Notes: generated from the letters alone by a model not told the origin. DNA of 7,648 bases from Planctomycetota bacterium (GCA_017885385.1 JAFNGF010000312.1:1-7648); one strand, 5' to 3'. Positions 1-7,203 are shown, numbered from the stretch's first letter. Numbers and translations: made by a program.

Positions 1-988
1 CATCGCTCGCGTTAGTGCCGAAGTACACATCGTGAAAAATCGCACTGAAACCCGCACCCCAGGTCAGGTCCACATCTGTATACACGTATGCGACACCATC
101 AGCCGGTTTGGGGTCATAGGCTGTCAGGACGGGAACCGTAAAGCTCCAGACCTTGCCCGTGTATATCGTAGTGCCATCGGCTTCAACCTCATCGACCCGC
201 CAGTAGTAGGTAGTGCCCGATATAAGGCCGTCAGTGTGGAAGTATAGCAGGTATGTCTGGCGGCCTTTGTATTCACCCGGCCCCGGCGTGGGATTAGTGC
301 CGAAGTACACATCTTGCAAGCTCGCGGTCAGTCCCGCCGTCCACTTCACCAGCGGGGAGGTCACACTTTTGGCACCATCCAGTGGGTCGGGATTGCCGGC
401 CATAAAGTCGACGGCTCTCAAATACGCTGCCAGATACACGCCATCGATGATCACGGGACCCGCCCCGATGGCTGGACCTCCCCATCCGACGCCGAGCAGG
501 TCGCCGCCGGTGCCGTCTCTGTGCAGCGCCTCGATGTAGTACCTTTGGCCGGCCTTCAGCGTGATGGGACTGGACTTCTGCTCTGGGTACTTGGTCCACT
601 CGTTCGCGGCGGTATTGCCGGGCACCTGGCAAATCAGGCTCTTGTTCGCCGGGTCGTCGTTAGTGCTCAGCCAGAGCCGGCTGTGGTCGTCACTATAGAT
701 CCAGAATGTGTAATCGCCGTCGGCAGGCGGGTAAAGGTAGCCCCGGACACGCGTGCCGAAATTGTCGCTTCGGTTGACCGGCCCCAGGAAACTGCTCCGC
801 CATTCGTACGTCGTGGGGTTGTTCGGATAGTTCGGATTCCTGCCGTCCACGAGCTGGTCTATGGTGCCGCCCGTGGTGCCCTCGAACCACTCGAACAGGA
901 TCTTGCCTTTGCCGAGCTGCCCGTTGGCGCTACCGGCCAGGCCCAGCACCAGGGCAATGCAGAGTGAATAAGTCAGTTTTCTACACAT
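1..988 (-). CDS. Secreted PA14-domain protein with Fn3-like repeats (5' part; continues past left edge)
   Basis: This is a 329-codon open frame with no stop, reading from ATG at 988 off the left edge, so the C-terminus is missing. The start has a strong Shine-Dalgarno, AAGGAGG, at 995-1001, 6 nt upstream. Residues 1-23 form a signal peptide: MCRK, then a hydrophobic core (SLCIALVLGLAG), with likely cleavage after A-N-G before Q24. Residues about 34-172 match a PA14 (protective-antigen-like, often carbohydrate-binding) domain: a 'GTRVRGYLYPPADGDYTF' strand, 'SDDHSRLWLS', 'ITLKAGQRYYIEALHRDG' and 'GVGWGGP'. Residues about 193-286 are a fibronectin-III-like repeat (PLDGAKSV, VKWTAG, DVYFGTN, YYWRVDEV, WSFTVP). 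A second repeat starts near 288 and repeats DVYFGTN 94 residues later. Such proteins are exported and often act on polysaccharide; no catalytic domain is visible in this part, and a LamG, glycosidase or anchoring domain could lie beyond the edge. The gene is transcribed divergently from the pilin gene. Confidence 0.9.
   Translation of the reverse strand, partial: MCRKLTYSLCIALVLGLAGSANGQLGKGKILFEWFEGTTGGTIDQLVDGRNPNYPNNPTTYEWRSSFLGPVNRSDNFGTRVRGYLYPPADGDYTFWIYSDDHSRLWLSTNDDPANKSLICQVPGNTAANEWTKYPEQKSSPITLKAGQRYYIEALHRDGTGGDLLGVGWGGPAIGAGPVIIDGVYLAAYLRAVDFMAGNPDPLDGAKSVTSPLVKWTAGLTASLQDVYFGTNPTPGPGEYKGRQTYLLYFHTDGLISGTTYYWRVDEVEADGTTIYTGKVWSFTVPVLTAYDPKPADGVAYVYTDVDLTWGAGFSAIFHDVYFGTNASD
12..313 (-). 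repeat. Direct repeat: two 20-bp identical copies 282 bp apart inside the PA14/Fn3 gene
   Basis: Positions 12-31 and 294-313 are identical over 20 bp and encode the DVYFGTN core of successive Fn3-like repeats on the minus strand. The spacing is exactly 94 codons, so this is an in-frame domain duplication and not a mobile-element repeat. Confidence 0.85.
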
Positions 989-1062
989 AATATTCCTCCT
1001 TCAAAAAGATTGATGCTCAAACTCTTGAATATCTGCACCGCATATTGCAAACCACTGCTTTC

Positions 1063-1092
1063 TTTATACCAAATCAGCCGCTCGTTCGTCAA
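1063..1092 (-). promoter_or_regulatory. Sigma70-like promoter for the PA14 gene
   Basis: On the minus strand, TTGACG (1092-1087) and TATAAA (1068-1063) are separated by 18 bp, each matching 5 of 6 consensus bases. The expected transcript start is near 1056, giving a leader of about 65-70 nt before the ATG at 988. Seen by eye only; not scored against a species-specific matrix. Confidence 0.6.
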
Positions 1093-1123
1093 GAAAACTT
1101 CGCCTAACAACTGCGTAATTCTC

Positions 1124-1135
1124 ATCTTGCAAGAT
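1124..1135. promoter_or_regulatory. 12-bp perfect palindrome overlapping the pilin -35 box (possible operator)
   Basis: ATCTTGCAAGAT equals its own reverse complement. It contains the TTGCAA -35 box of the plus-strand promoter and lies 32 bp from the -35 box of the divergent minus-strand promoter. A dimeric regulator bound here would block the pilin promoter and could affect both genes. Being an operator is inference from symmetry and position. Confidence 0.35.
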
Positions 1136-1155
1136 AATTCCACATAGAGTATACT
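1127..1155 (+). promoter_or_regulatory. Sigma70-like promoter for the pilin-like gene
   Basis: TTGCAA (1127-1132, 4 of 6) and TATACT (1150-1155, 5 of 6) are separated by 17 bp. The expected start is near 1162, about 40 nt upstream of the GTG at 1202, with the ribosome binding site GGGAGG at 1188-1193 inside that leader. Confidence 0.55.
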
Positions 1156-1187
1156 AATATTAGCCCAAGCGGAGTTCCGGTACGTAT

Positions 1188-1193
1188 GGGAGG
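1188..1193 (+). promoter_or_regulatory. Ribosome binding site that fixes the GTG start of the pilin-like gene
   Basis: GGGAGG lies 8 nt before GTG 1202. The nearby ATG at 1186 is in another frame that stops at 1207-1209, so it cannot be the start. Confidence 0.75.
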
Positions 1194-1201
1194 CTGCTAT
1201 T

Positions 1202-2041
1202 GTGGGTAAACAAAAAGCATTTATCCATCGGACGCATGGCGGATTCACACTGATAGAGCTGCTGGTGGTAATAGCTATCATTGCACTTCTGATGGCGATA
1301 TTGCTGCCCAGCCTGACCCTGGCAAGGAAGCAGGCGAGAACCGTTTCTTGTCAGGTTCTGCTCAAGCAGTGGGGCGTGATATGGTCGATGTATTGCGATG
1401 ATAACAACGGCTATTTCTGTGGCGCCGGCCTTCCCACCGGCCCGGACTGGAGGCGTGGAACGTGGGTAATAGCGCTGCGGCCTCAATACCAAACCAGGTC
1501 GGCCATTCTCAAGTGCCCGATGGCGACCAAACGTCTGCCCAGCGGCGATGACAACGGCGGCCCTTTTAACACCTTCGTGATGGGAGCAGGCGGATACGCC
1601 GACCTCCGGGAAGAAGCCAGCTATGGGGCCAATTCCTGGCTCTACAATCCGGCACTGGGAGAGACGGAAATCCAGAACCGTCCAGTCGAGTTGAACTGGA
1701 GGACCAGAGACGTCAGAAGCGCAGACCAGATCCCCGTCTTCGCGGATACGATGTGGCGAGGCGGCGGGCCTTCCGAAACGGGTCTGCGTGGCAAGCCGCC
1801 GGTATTCAACGGCCAATGGCTGGGAGCCGGCAGGGAAATGATGCACTTCTGCATTGATCGGCACGGCAGCGGAACTGTAAATCATCTGTTTTTGGACTGG
1901 TCTGTTCGGAAGGTGGGGCTGAAGGAGCTCTGGAAGCTCAGGTGGCACCGAAAGTATAACATCAACGGCCCGTGGACAGCCGGCGGCGGCTGTAGACCCA
2001 GCGACTGGCCCGAATGGATGAGAAACTTCAAAGAATACTGA
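1202..2041 (+). CDS. Prepilin-type N-terminal cleavage/methylation protein (type II secretion pseudopilin-like)
   Basis: This complete 279-aa protein starts at GTG 1202. Residues 1-14 are a short basic leader ending GG, followed by F15-T-L-I-E19: the prepilin peptidase site is G14|F15, and E19 is the conserved Glu5 of the mature protein. Residues 17-38 form the hydrophobic helix, followed by LARKQAR and a 'C...LLKQWGVIWSMYCDDNNGYF' segment (50-72), where related proteins usually read C..NL.Q.G. The C-terminal half ends with H228-LFLDWSVRKVGLKELWKLRWHRKYN and a Trp/Pro-rich tail, a form common in Phycisphaerae, whose genomes carry many such pilin-like genes. The usual family motif here is DGSVR; this copy has Trp at 233 in place of Gly. 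The family acts at the inner membrane/periplasm, but a specific role for this orphan copy is unknown: no secretion or pilus assembly genes are adjacent. It is divergent from the PA14 gene and ends in a strong terminator, so it is probably monocistronic. Confidence 0.92.
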   Translation: MGKQKAFIHRTHGGFTLIELLVVIAIIALLMAILLPSLTLARKQARTVSCQVLLKQWGVIWSMYCDDNNGYFCGAGLPTGPDWRRGTWVIALRPQYQTRSAILKCPMATKRLPSGDDNGGPFNTFVMGAGGYADLREEASYGANSWLYNPALGETEIQNRPVELNWRTRDVRSADQIPVFADTMWRGGGPSETGLRGKPPVFNGQWLGAGREMMHFCIDRHGSGTVNHLFLDWSVRKVGLKELWKLRWHRKYNINGPWTAGGGCRPSDWPEWMRNFKEY

Positions 2042-2069
2042 CAAAAAGCCCGTTGGCATCCACGTTTAG

Positions 2070-2090
2070 CCCCCTCCTTTACGCAGGGGG
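2070..2090. other. Hairpin-forming inverted repeat without U-tract, downstream of the pilin gene
   Basis: CCCCCT (2070-2075) and AGGGGG (2085-2090) can pair around a 9-nt loop. No T-run follows, so it is not itself a terminator; it may protect the 3' end of the pilin mRNA ahead of the terminator at 2107. Confidence 0.35.
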
Positions 2091-2106
2091 TCCTGTAAGA
2101 TATTTA

Positions 2107-2132
2107 GCCCGGCAATTTATTGCCGGGTTTTT
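2107..2132 (+). terminator. Rho-independent terminator of the pilin-like gene
   Basis: CCCGGCAA (2108-2115), loop TTTA, TTGCCGGG (2120-2127), then TTTTT (2128-2132). The stem is 8 perfect pairs, extendable by a G-U pair. The T-run is on the plus strand, so it terminates the pilin transcript. On the minus strand the hairpin is followed by CTAAATAT, so it would serve the helicase gene only weakly. Confidence 0.88.
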
Positions 2133-2187
2133 CCCCTGTCAAGCGTGCCCCTTGTTTAGCCGTTGTTGGTACGACAGCGCCCTTTTC

Positions 2188-5100
2188 TTATGTTCCCCCT
2201 TTACGTATATCGATTATACGCAAATGTGCTTTACGGGTTGGGAGCCTTGCTTCAACCACTTGTCCGACAGACGCCCCCAAGAACGACTGTGCAATCGGCG
2301 CATTGACAGTTACTTCTCCCGATTCAGGATTTGAAGGGCCGCGCGTGATAAGTGCCTGCTTTTCTGAATCCGGTTCGTCCTCATCGACGTAAACCACCGT
2401 ATCGCCGACCTCGACTCTTTTACCGGAAATTTTCTTATCCTCGTCCGCTACGTCGCATTCTTTTCCACCCGATGGATATTCATACGTGGGATGAATCCCC
2501 CTCTCTTCCAGCAGCCGCCATAGGTCGCCTAATGCCTTCTCCTTATCGGTGTAAAATGTAGAAGCTCTAACACGGTAGAATACCCACTTACATCGTTCCA
2601 GCTTCCGCTGTCGCTCCATATCCTGCTCATACTGTTCAGCGCCATGCCAATAATCCCCGTCACATTCAACGGCTAAACGTGATTGTCCTCCCGCTATTAC
2701 GATGTCTATGAATTTTTCAGCAACATTCAACTGCGGAATTACTTGGTAACCTCTTCCCGCTATTTCCAATGCAACGTCCACCTCAAACCAGCTATCGAAT
2801 GGTCCAGGTGGTCGTTCCGTGGATTGGTTGGCTCGCTCGGCCAGTTGTTTGAGCTCATTGACATTGATACCTGCAATTTCCTGGATACGGGTTTCTTCAA
2901 AGAATCTCAGCAGCCGCTTGCGCAGACAGGTATCGCTCAGGTCGTTCTGGGTAACAGAATGAAACAGCCACATTTGGTCACGAGCCCGACTTGCGGATAC
3001 ATTGAATCGCCTTTCATCGTCGCTCATTGCCAAAGGTCCGATCCTCTCATTCGGCGCCGCCACCATAGAGAGAAACATGATGTCCCTCTCGTCTCCCTGG
3101 AAACTGTAGGGCTTTCCACAAATGAGTTTTCGTTTTCCCATTTCTTCCGCGCCTAAACGCTCCAATAGCTGTCTTTCAATCAAACCGGCTTGAGAATTTC
3201 CCTGAAGGACGATTACCCCCATCGTCTTACCTTCATATTTATCATCTTGGCAGAGCTCCACTATTTTATTGACTATGGCTTCTGCTTCAGGACGGTTGAT
3301 GACGCGGCTTTCAGAACCTTCCCGATACCCATTTTGGACATATACATGATTGAGGGGCACAAGGCGATCGGGTCCGTACTGTCGAAGCGGGATTAACGGC
3401 GTATCGGAATAGCACAGATCATTACTAAAACGGATGATCTCCGGCATACAACGGAAGTGCTCTCGCAATATTATGCGGCGTGTACTATAGCGGAGTTCCC
3501 CTTGAGCGAAAAGACTCATGTTTACATTGAAAGAAGCCTTGTATCTAAAATCATGAAGGAACTCCTCCATCAACCTAGTAACGGGATCCAACTTGACTAA
3601 CTCTGCTTCCGGACTGATCTGCCTGTCATCGCCAACTATGAGGATTTTCTTCCCAAGGTAGAAGAGTGGAAGGGCCTCAAATCCGCACTGTGATGCCTCA
3701 TCCACAATAATGACATCGAACATTCCGGGAGAAGGATCAACAGTATCCCAAACACGATGCAAAGGCATTACCCATGCGGGAACCGCTTCTCGACATCCGT
3801 TCAGGTGCTTTTGTGCTTCCCTACGGTGCCAATAATCTTGTTTTCCTTTACCACCCTTAGTAATTTTCCTCACATTTTGTTGCCATGCCTTCATATTCCG
3901 CCTGTGGTTTTCATTCATCCTACTGAAACAGAAAGACCATGCCTTCAGAGATGCGATATGGGCGATAATTTTACTTATCTCTGATTCGATTTGGCATTCC
4001 CGCCTCGAAAGACTTGACTCATCTTCTTTATTTATGAAGTCATTCAACCAAAACTTCGCCTGTGCCCATCGGCAGGTATCCGGAAACTGCTTGATTCGTT
4101 CGTTCCAGTAAAGCTCATTGCAGTTTTTAGAAAGATTCTCAGCTAAATTAGGTGCAACTTGCTTTAACCTGCTAAGAGAACCGTTAACCCAATCAGCAGA
4201 TTCCTTATCTCGTTCCAACTCCTCGATTTTGATATGTGCGCGAATGTAAACATCTATATTGCGAGACTTAATCGCTTCTACTATGTCTTTTGTAACAGGG
4301 TGCGTATTTTTCTTATTTGTAATAACTGCTATTTGTGATTCTAACTCCTCAATCTTGTATTTAATTTTAAGTTTGTTGATTCTTGCAAGCGCGTATTCGC
4401 ATGTATGAGCAAGTTTCTGTAGGCTGGATTCTTCGTACCATACCGGCTGAACAGGATTACGGCATTTCGTTAATATCTTTTTGCAGTGATTGAACTTCTC
4501 CTCAAGGGAAAGGATGTGACGAAGCGTGTCTGTTAAAGATATTAATGCTTGAAACTGCAAATTGTATGGACCTTTTGGTCTTTCAGACCGTCCGGTCCAG
4601 TATTCCCAACCCTGCCCTAATTCAATCTGAACTCTCAAAGCATCAACCAACAAGGCAACATTCTCAAGGCAGTTGCACGGGCGACTGTTGACCCGGATTG
4701 TTTTGATTATGTACCTTACGGGTTTGATAATCCCTGGGCAGAATGGACCCCAACGTAACTTGCCTCCGTTTGAAAGGTGATTTTTTATAACCAATGCGTC
4801 TTCATAAACCGCTTTTGTGTTACTATTTTCAGGCAGAGTTATATTTGTGGAATCGGCTTTCTGAACGATATCCGTTAGATTGCTTATGGTCTGCTCGGAA
4901 AATCTGATTAATTCCTGCCAGATTGCGCAATTTCCTAAAGATACGTCCCGAATCGCGCCAGGGATCCAATCATGAGGTATTGACTTTATCCTATGTATTT
5001 CACTCGATAATTGATTCAGGCTATCCAGAATTGAATGAATCGTTTCTTCTTTTAATCCGGAAACGCTCTGGAAAAAAGCAGCATCGATGTCGGTTGATAA

Positions 5101-6999
5101 GGTATTTTCCTGCTCTACAGCTTCTTGTTCTTGTCTGACAAGAAGCTCGAACTGTTGAGCATTTGTAATTGAATTGAGACCGGGCCAGAACTGTTCAAGT
5201 TCCTTCTTCTTCTCATCCGTAAGGACACGCAGCCCGTTCAGCAATTTGTATAGCTCTGTTTCAGATACAGGACATTCGCAGTCAAGAGGAACTTCATCGG
5301 TTAACCACCCATATTTGTTTTCATCTCTTTTCAATTCCCGGGCGATTTGAGCCGCTGTGCCTCGGTATGCGCCATCGGCGACACTCTGTGAGTGAGTCTC
5401 GGACTCCCGAATGGCTCGTAGTCTATTTGTTATTGCTGCTTTCTCCTTTCTCAAACGATAAAGGTCATCTTCCCCTTTTTGAATTCCTTTTTGTGCGTTT
5501 TTAAAAAGATTTGAATCCTCATTCTTTTGAAGAATTGAATTTACACTTGTCTCTAATGCTTTTCTTTCTTCAATGCCGCTTCCCAGCAGATTTATGCAAA
5601 GCGGGCGCATCTCTTTCGGGATAAGACCATCACCTCTGTCTTCTTTTGTGTCCTTCCCATCATGGCTGTTCTCATCTTTCTTGCCTGTTCCCATAAGGAC
5701 TTGAAGGGCGCGGGGAGTTTTTGCGGTCACAAGAATTCTTTGCCCTGTTGCAAGCAAATGGCAGATAAGATTGGCGATTGTATGCGATTTGCCGGTACCC
5801 GGAGGGCCTTGTACAAGGACTCCATTTGAACTTCGAATTTTTTCTATAATACGCCTCTGTTCTTCATTGAAAGGTTTTGGGAAGTAGATTTCTCCGCCGA
5901 AATCGATATCCGTGGTATCCTTCTCTTCCGAAGGGGTATGGCTGTCATTTATCGATATCTCCGCAATATCTCTAAACTCAGGAGGTATTATTTCTCCATC
6001 TTCGATTCGCTTCTTTATCCGCTTTAGTACTTCGGTCAAACCTCTGATTGACCTTTTGCTCAAAATGAGCGCGGGAGCGTATTCAACGACAGGCTTTTCA
6101 GAATACTGGGCAGTCTTTGGCTCCAGCCGGTCATGATACTCGCCAAGAGTATCGATTGAATGAACAAGGGCTTTTAGGACTCCTTCTATACAATTTTTAT
6201 CCCAGGGGTCGTCCTCAGCGTTCATAAGACCGGCTTTTGCCGCTTCTTCCGCCCGAACCGGCTGCTCTTCGATGTCCAGCATGTCCAATTCCAGCCTGAG
6301 ATTCGCACCATCCGGATTGGATCTGACAGTGAATTTTCCTAAACGTGCTTCGAATTCAAGAGTTGCATTGGCAACGACAAGATGTCGTCTTACTCTTTGA
6401 TTGCTCGGGGTCTGCCAGGTTAACAGGCCTAATCCCAGAACCAATTCATACTCTTCGCCAAGTCTTAATTGTTCCTGATGAATGGCAAAAAGAGTGGAAT
6501 AGACTTCGTGAACCTCTTCCCATTTTTTGTGTTGTTCAGCCCATGGAAGCCATTTCTGTTCGACATACTTATTCCATTCTTCTCTAACTCGGTGACAATT
6601 TTCCAAATATGTCGTTTGATTTATGTGTTGAGGCTGGTCCGAGCCTTCTTTCCATCCTGGATTTTTAATCTGCTCTATAATCGTTTCCAAAAGAACTGGC
6701 AAATCTTTAGTATCTTTGATGGTGTTATTATTGATCCAATGAAGGCATATCTCTGGTGAGCTTGGAAGTTCCGGTTCGCGGAATGTCTGTACCTCCAACC
6801 AAATATCATCATATTCTTCATTTGCTCCCCATGCCTGAGTAAAACATCCTTTTTCTCGTGGAATTTTATGTATCCAAAGTACCTGAGAATCTTCAGATAA
6901 CTCTCTTACGATTTTTGTCCGAAGAGATGCCAGTCTCATTAGATACTCAACGAGACGAATTGCTCGTGTTTCATTCCCCGCTACATACTCAGACGTCAC
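2188..6999 (-). CDS. Superfamily 1 helicase - Vsr/MTES_1575-like nuclease - GreA/GreB C-terminal domain fusion (putative anti-phage protein)
   Basis: A 1603-aa protein. GTG at 6999 is the furthest upstream start possible, since an in-frame TGA sits three codons before it; the Shine-Dalgarno GAGG (7014-7011) is weak and 11 nt away. Residues 1-370 are an N-terminal region I do not recognise. SF1 (COG1112/Upf1-like) helicase motifs follow: Q motif FNEEQ (377-381), Walker A GPPGTGKS (398-405), Ia about 422-435, DEAS (1100-1103), III VGDDRQISP (1122-1130), IV LREHFR (1178-1183), V SFQGDERD (1299-1306), VI RRFNVSASRAR (1330-1340). About 655 residues separate Ia from II. Residues about 1401-1503 are a PD-(D/E)XK fold: E1406, D1432 (FIDIVI), E1445-C-D1447 (LAVECDGDYWH), D1460..RQ..LE, FYRVRAS. 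Residues about 1524-1603 match the GreA/GreB C-terminal domain: VGDTVVYVD, NAPIAQSFLG, VGQVVEARLP, LRIIDI. The GreA N-terminal coiled coil is absent. Large SF1 helicases fused to Vsr-like nucleases include the Hhe defence protein (DUF4011-helicase-Vsr); DUF4011 is not recognisable here. Defence is inference; helicase and nuclease folds are well supported. Base composition is more AT-rich than the genes to its left. Confidence 0.93.
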   Translation of the reverse strand: MTSEYVAGNETRAIRLVEYLMRLASLRTKIVRELSEDSQVLWIHKIPREKGCFTQAWGANEEYDDIWLEVQTFREPELPSSPEICLHWINNNTIKDTKDLPVLLETIIEQIKNPGWKEGSDQPQHINQTTYLENCHRVREEWNKYVEQKWLPWAEQHKKWEEVHEVYSTLFAIHQEQLRLGEEYELVLGLGLLTWQTPSNQRVRRHLVVANATLEFEARLGKFTVRSNPDGANLRLELDMLDIEEQPVRAEEAAKAGLMNAEDDPWDKNCIEGVLKALVHSIDTLGEYHDRLEPKTAQYSEKPVVEYAPALILSKRSIRGLTEVLKRIKKRIEDGEIIPPEFRDIAEISINDSHTPSEEKDTTDIDFGGEIYFPKPFNEEQRRIIEKIRSSNGVLVQGPPGTGKSHTIANLICHLLATGQRILVTAKTPRALQVLMGTGKKDENSHDGKDTKEDRGDGLIPKEMRPLCINLLGSGIEERKALETSVNSILQKNEDSNLFKNAQKGIQKGEDDLYRLRKEKAAITNRLRAIRESETHSQSVADGAYRGTAAQIARELKRDENKYGWLTDEVPLDCECPVSETELYKLLNGLRVLTDEKKKELEQFWPGLNSITNAQQFELLVRQEQEAVEQENTLSTDIDAAFFQSVSGLKEETIHSILDSLNQLSSEIHRIKSIPHDWIPGAIRDVSLGNCAIWQELIRFSEQTISNLTDIVQKADSTNITLPENSNTKAVYEDALVIKNHLSNGGKLRWGPFCPGIIKPVRYIIKTIRVNSRPCNCLENVALLVDALRVQIELGQGWEYWTGRSERPKGPYNLQFQALISLTDTLRHILSLEEKFNHCKKILTKCRNPVQPVWYEESSLQKLAHTCEYALARINKLKIKYKIEELESQIAVITNKKNTHPVTKDIVEAIKSRNIDVYIRAHIKIEELERDKESADWVNGSLSRLKQVAPNLAENLSKNCNELYWNERIKQFPDTCRWAQAKFWLNDFINKEDESSLSRRECQIESEISKIIAHIASLKAWSFCFSRMNENHRRNMKAWQQNVRKITKGGKGKQDYWHRREAQKHLNGCREAVPAWVMPLHRVWDTVDPSPGMFDVIIVDEASQCGFEALPLFYLGKKILIVGDDRQISPEAELVKLDPVTRLMEEFLHDFRYKASFNVNMSLFAQGELRYSTRRIILREHFRCMPEIIRFSNDLCYSDTPLIPLRQYGPDRLVPLNHVYVQNGYREGSESRVINRPEAEAIVNKIVELCQDDKYEGKTMGVIVLQGNSQAGLIERQLLERLGAEEMGKRKLICGKPYSFQGDERDIMFLSMVAAPNERIGPLAMSDDERRFNVSASRARDQMWLFHSVTQNDLSDTCLRKRLLRFFEETRIQEIAGINVNELKQLAERANQSTERPPGPFDSWFEVDVALEIAGRGYQVIPQLNVAEKFIDIVIAGGQSRLAVECDGDYWHGAEQYEQDMERQRKLERCKWVFYRVRASTFYTDKEKALGDLWRLLEERGIHPTYEYPSGGKECDVADEDKKISGKRVEVGDTVVYVDEDEPDSEKQALITRGPSNPESGEVTVNAPIAQSFLGASVGQVVEARLPTRKAHLRIIDIRKGGT
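2191..2430 (-). other. Domain: GreA/GreB C-terminal (FKBP-like) domain at the end of the helicase-nuclease
   Basis: Residues 1524-1603. Compared from memory with E. coli GreA, VNSPIARGLIG corresponds to VNAPIAQSFLG here, FGATVTV to VGDTVVYV, and VVVIKTP to VVEARLP, in the right order and spacing. In GreA this domain binds the beta-prime coiled coil at the rim of the RNA polymerase secondary channel; the cleavage-stimulating acidic tip belongs to the N-terminal coiled coil, which is missing here. Confidence 0.82.
2491..2799 (-). other. Domain: Vsr/MTES_1575-type PD-(D/E)XK nuclease
   Basis: Residues 1401-1503. Order of elements: FDSWFEVDVALEIAGRGY with E1406, strand FIDIVIAG with D1432, strand RLAVECDGDYWH with E1445 and D1447, then D1460-MERQRKLE and KWVFYRVRASTFY. 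The usual Lys of (D/E)XK is Asp (E-C-D), as is common in DUF559/MTES_1575/Vsr-like families, so activity is still expected. Confidence 0.85.
3730..5694 (-). other. Long insertion between helicase motifs Ia and II
   Basis: Residues about 436-1090 carry no helicase motif and no domain I can name. They are charged, apparently mostly helical with likely coiled-coil stretches (for example around 503-535, 877-893 and 1000-1018), and have scattered CxC pairs (C574/C576, C775/C777). The segment ends with AVPAWVMPLHRVW just before motif II, a typical lead-in in this helicase family. It probably corresponds to an enlarged 1B/1C-type insertion for substrate recognition; that role is inference. Confidence 0.6.
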
Positions 7000-7203
7000 G
7001 GCTTGTCAAACCTCGAAGAATGTCCTCACTCTGCCCTATGAATATCTTGCTTACCCACTTCTTATCGTGCTAAATCGAGCCGAATATCACATTTTCCGCC
7101 CAATAATTCAAAATGCTCCCGAATCTTCACGTTCACACACCAGAAGGGCACAACCAGGAAATCGACTGCCGCTTTCCCAGATGCACTGCAAGACCGCGCA
7201 GTC

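Noticed and set aside
314..967. 217-codon plus-strand open frame
   Set aside because: It lies antisense to the PA14 gene, which has a signal peptide, domains and a strong ribosome binding site; the GC-rich opposite frame is a shadow.
1160..2059. 299-codon minus-strand open frame
   Set aside because: Antisense to the pilin-like gene, Pro/Arg/His-rich, with no domain; the pilin frame has clear family motifs throughout.
2107..2132. Bidirectional terminator also ending the helicase transcript
   Set aside because: On the minus strand the stem is followed by CTAAATAT, without a U-run, so efficient termination in that direction is not supported.
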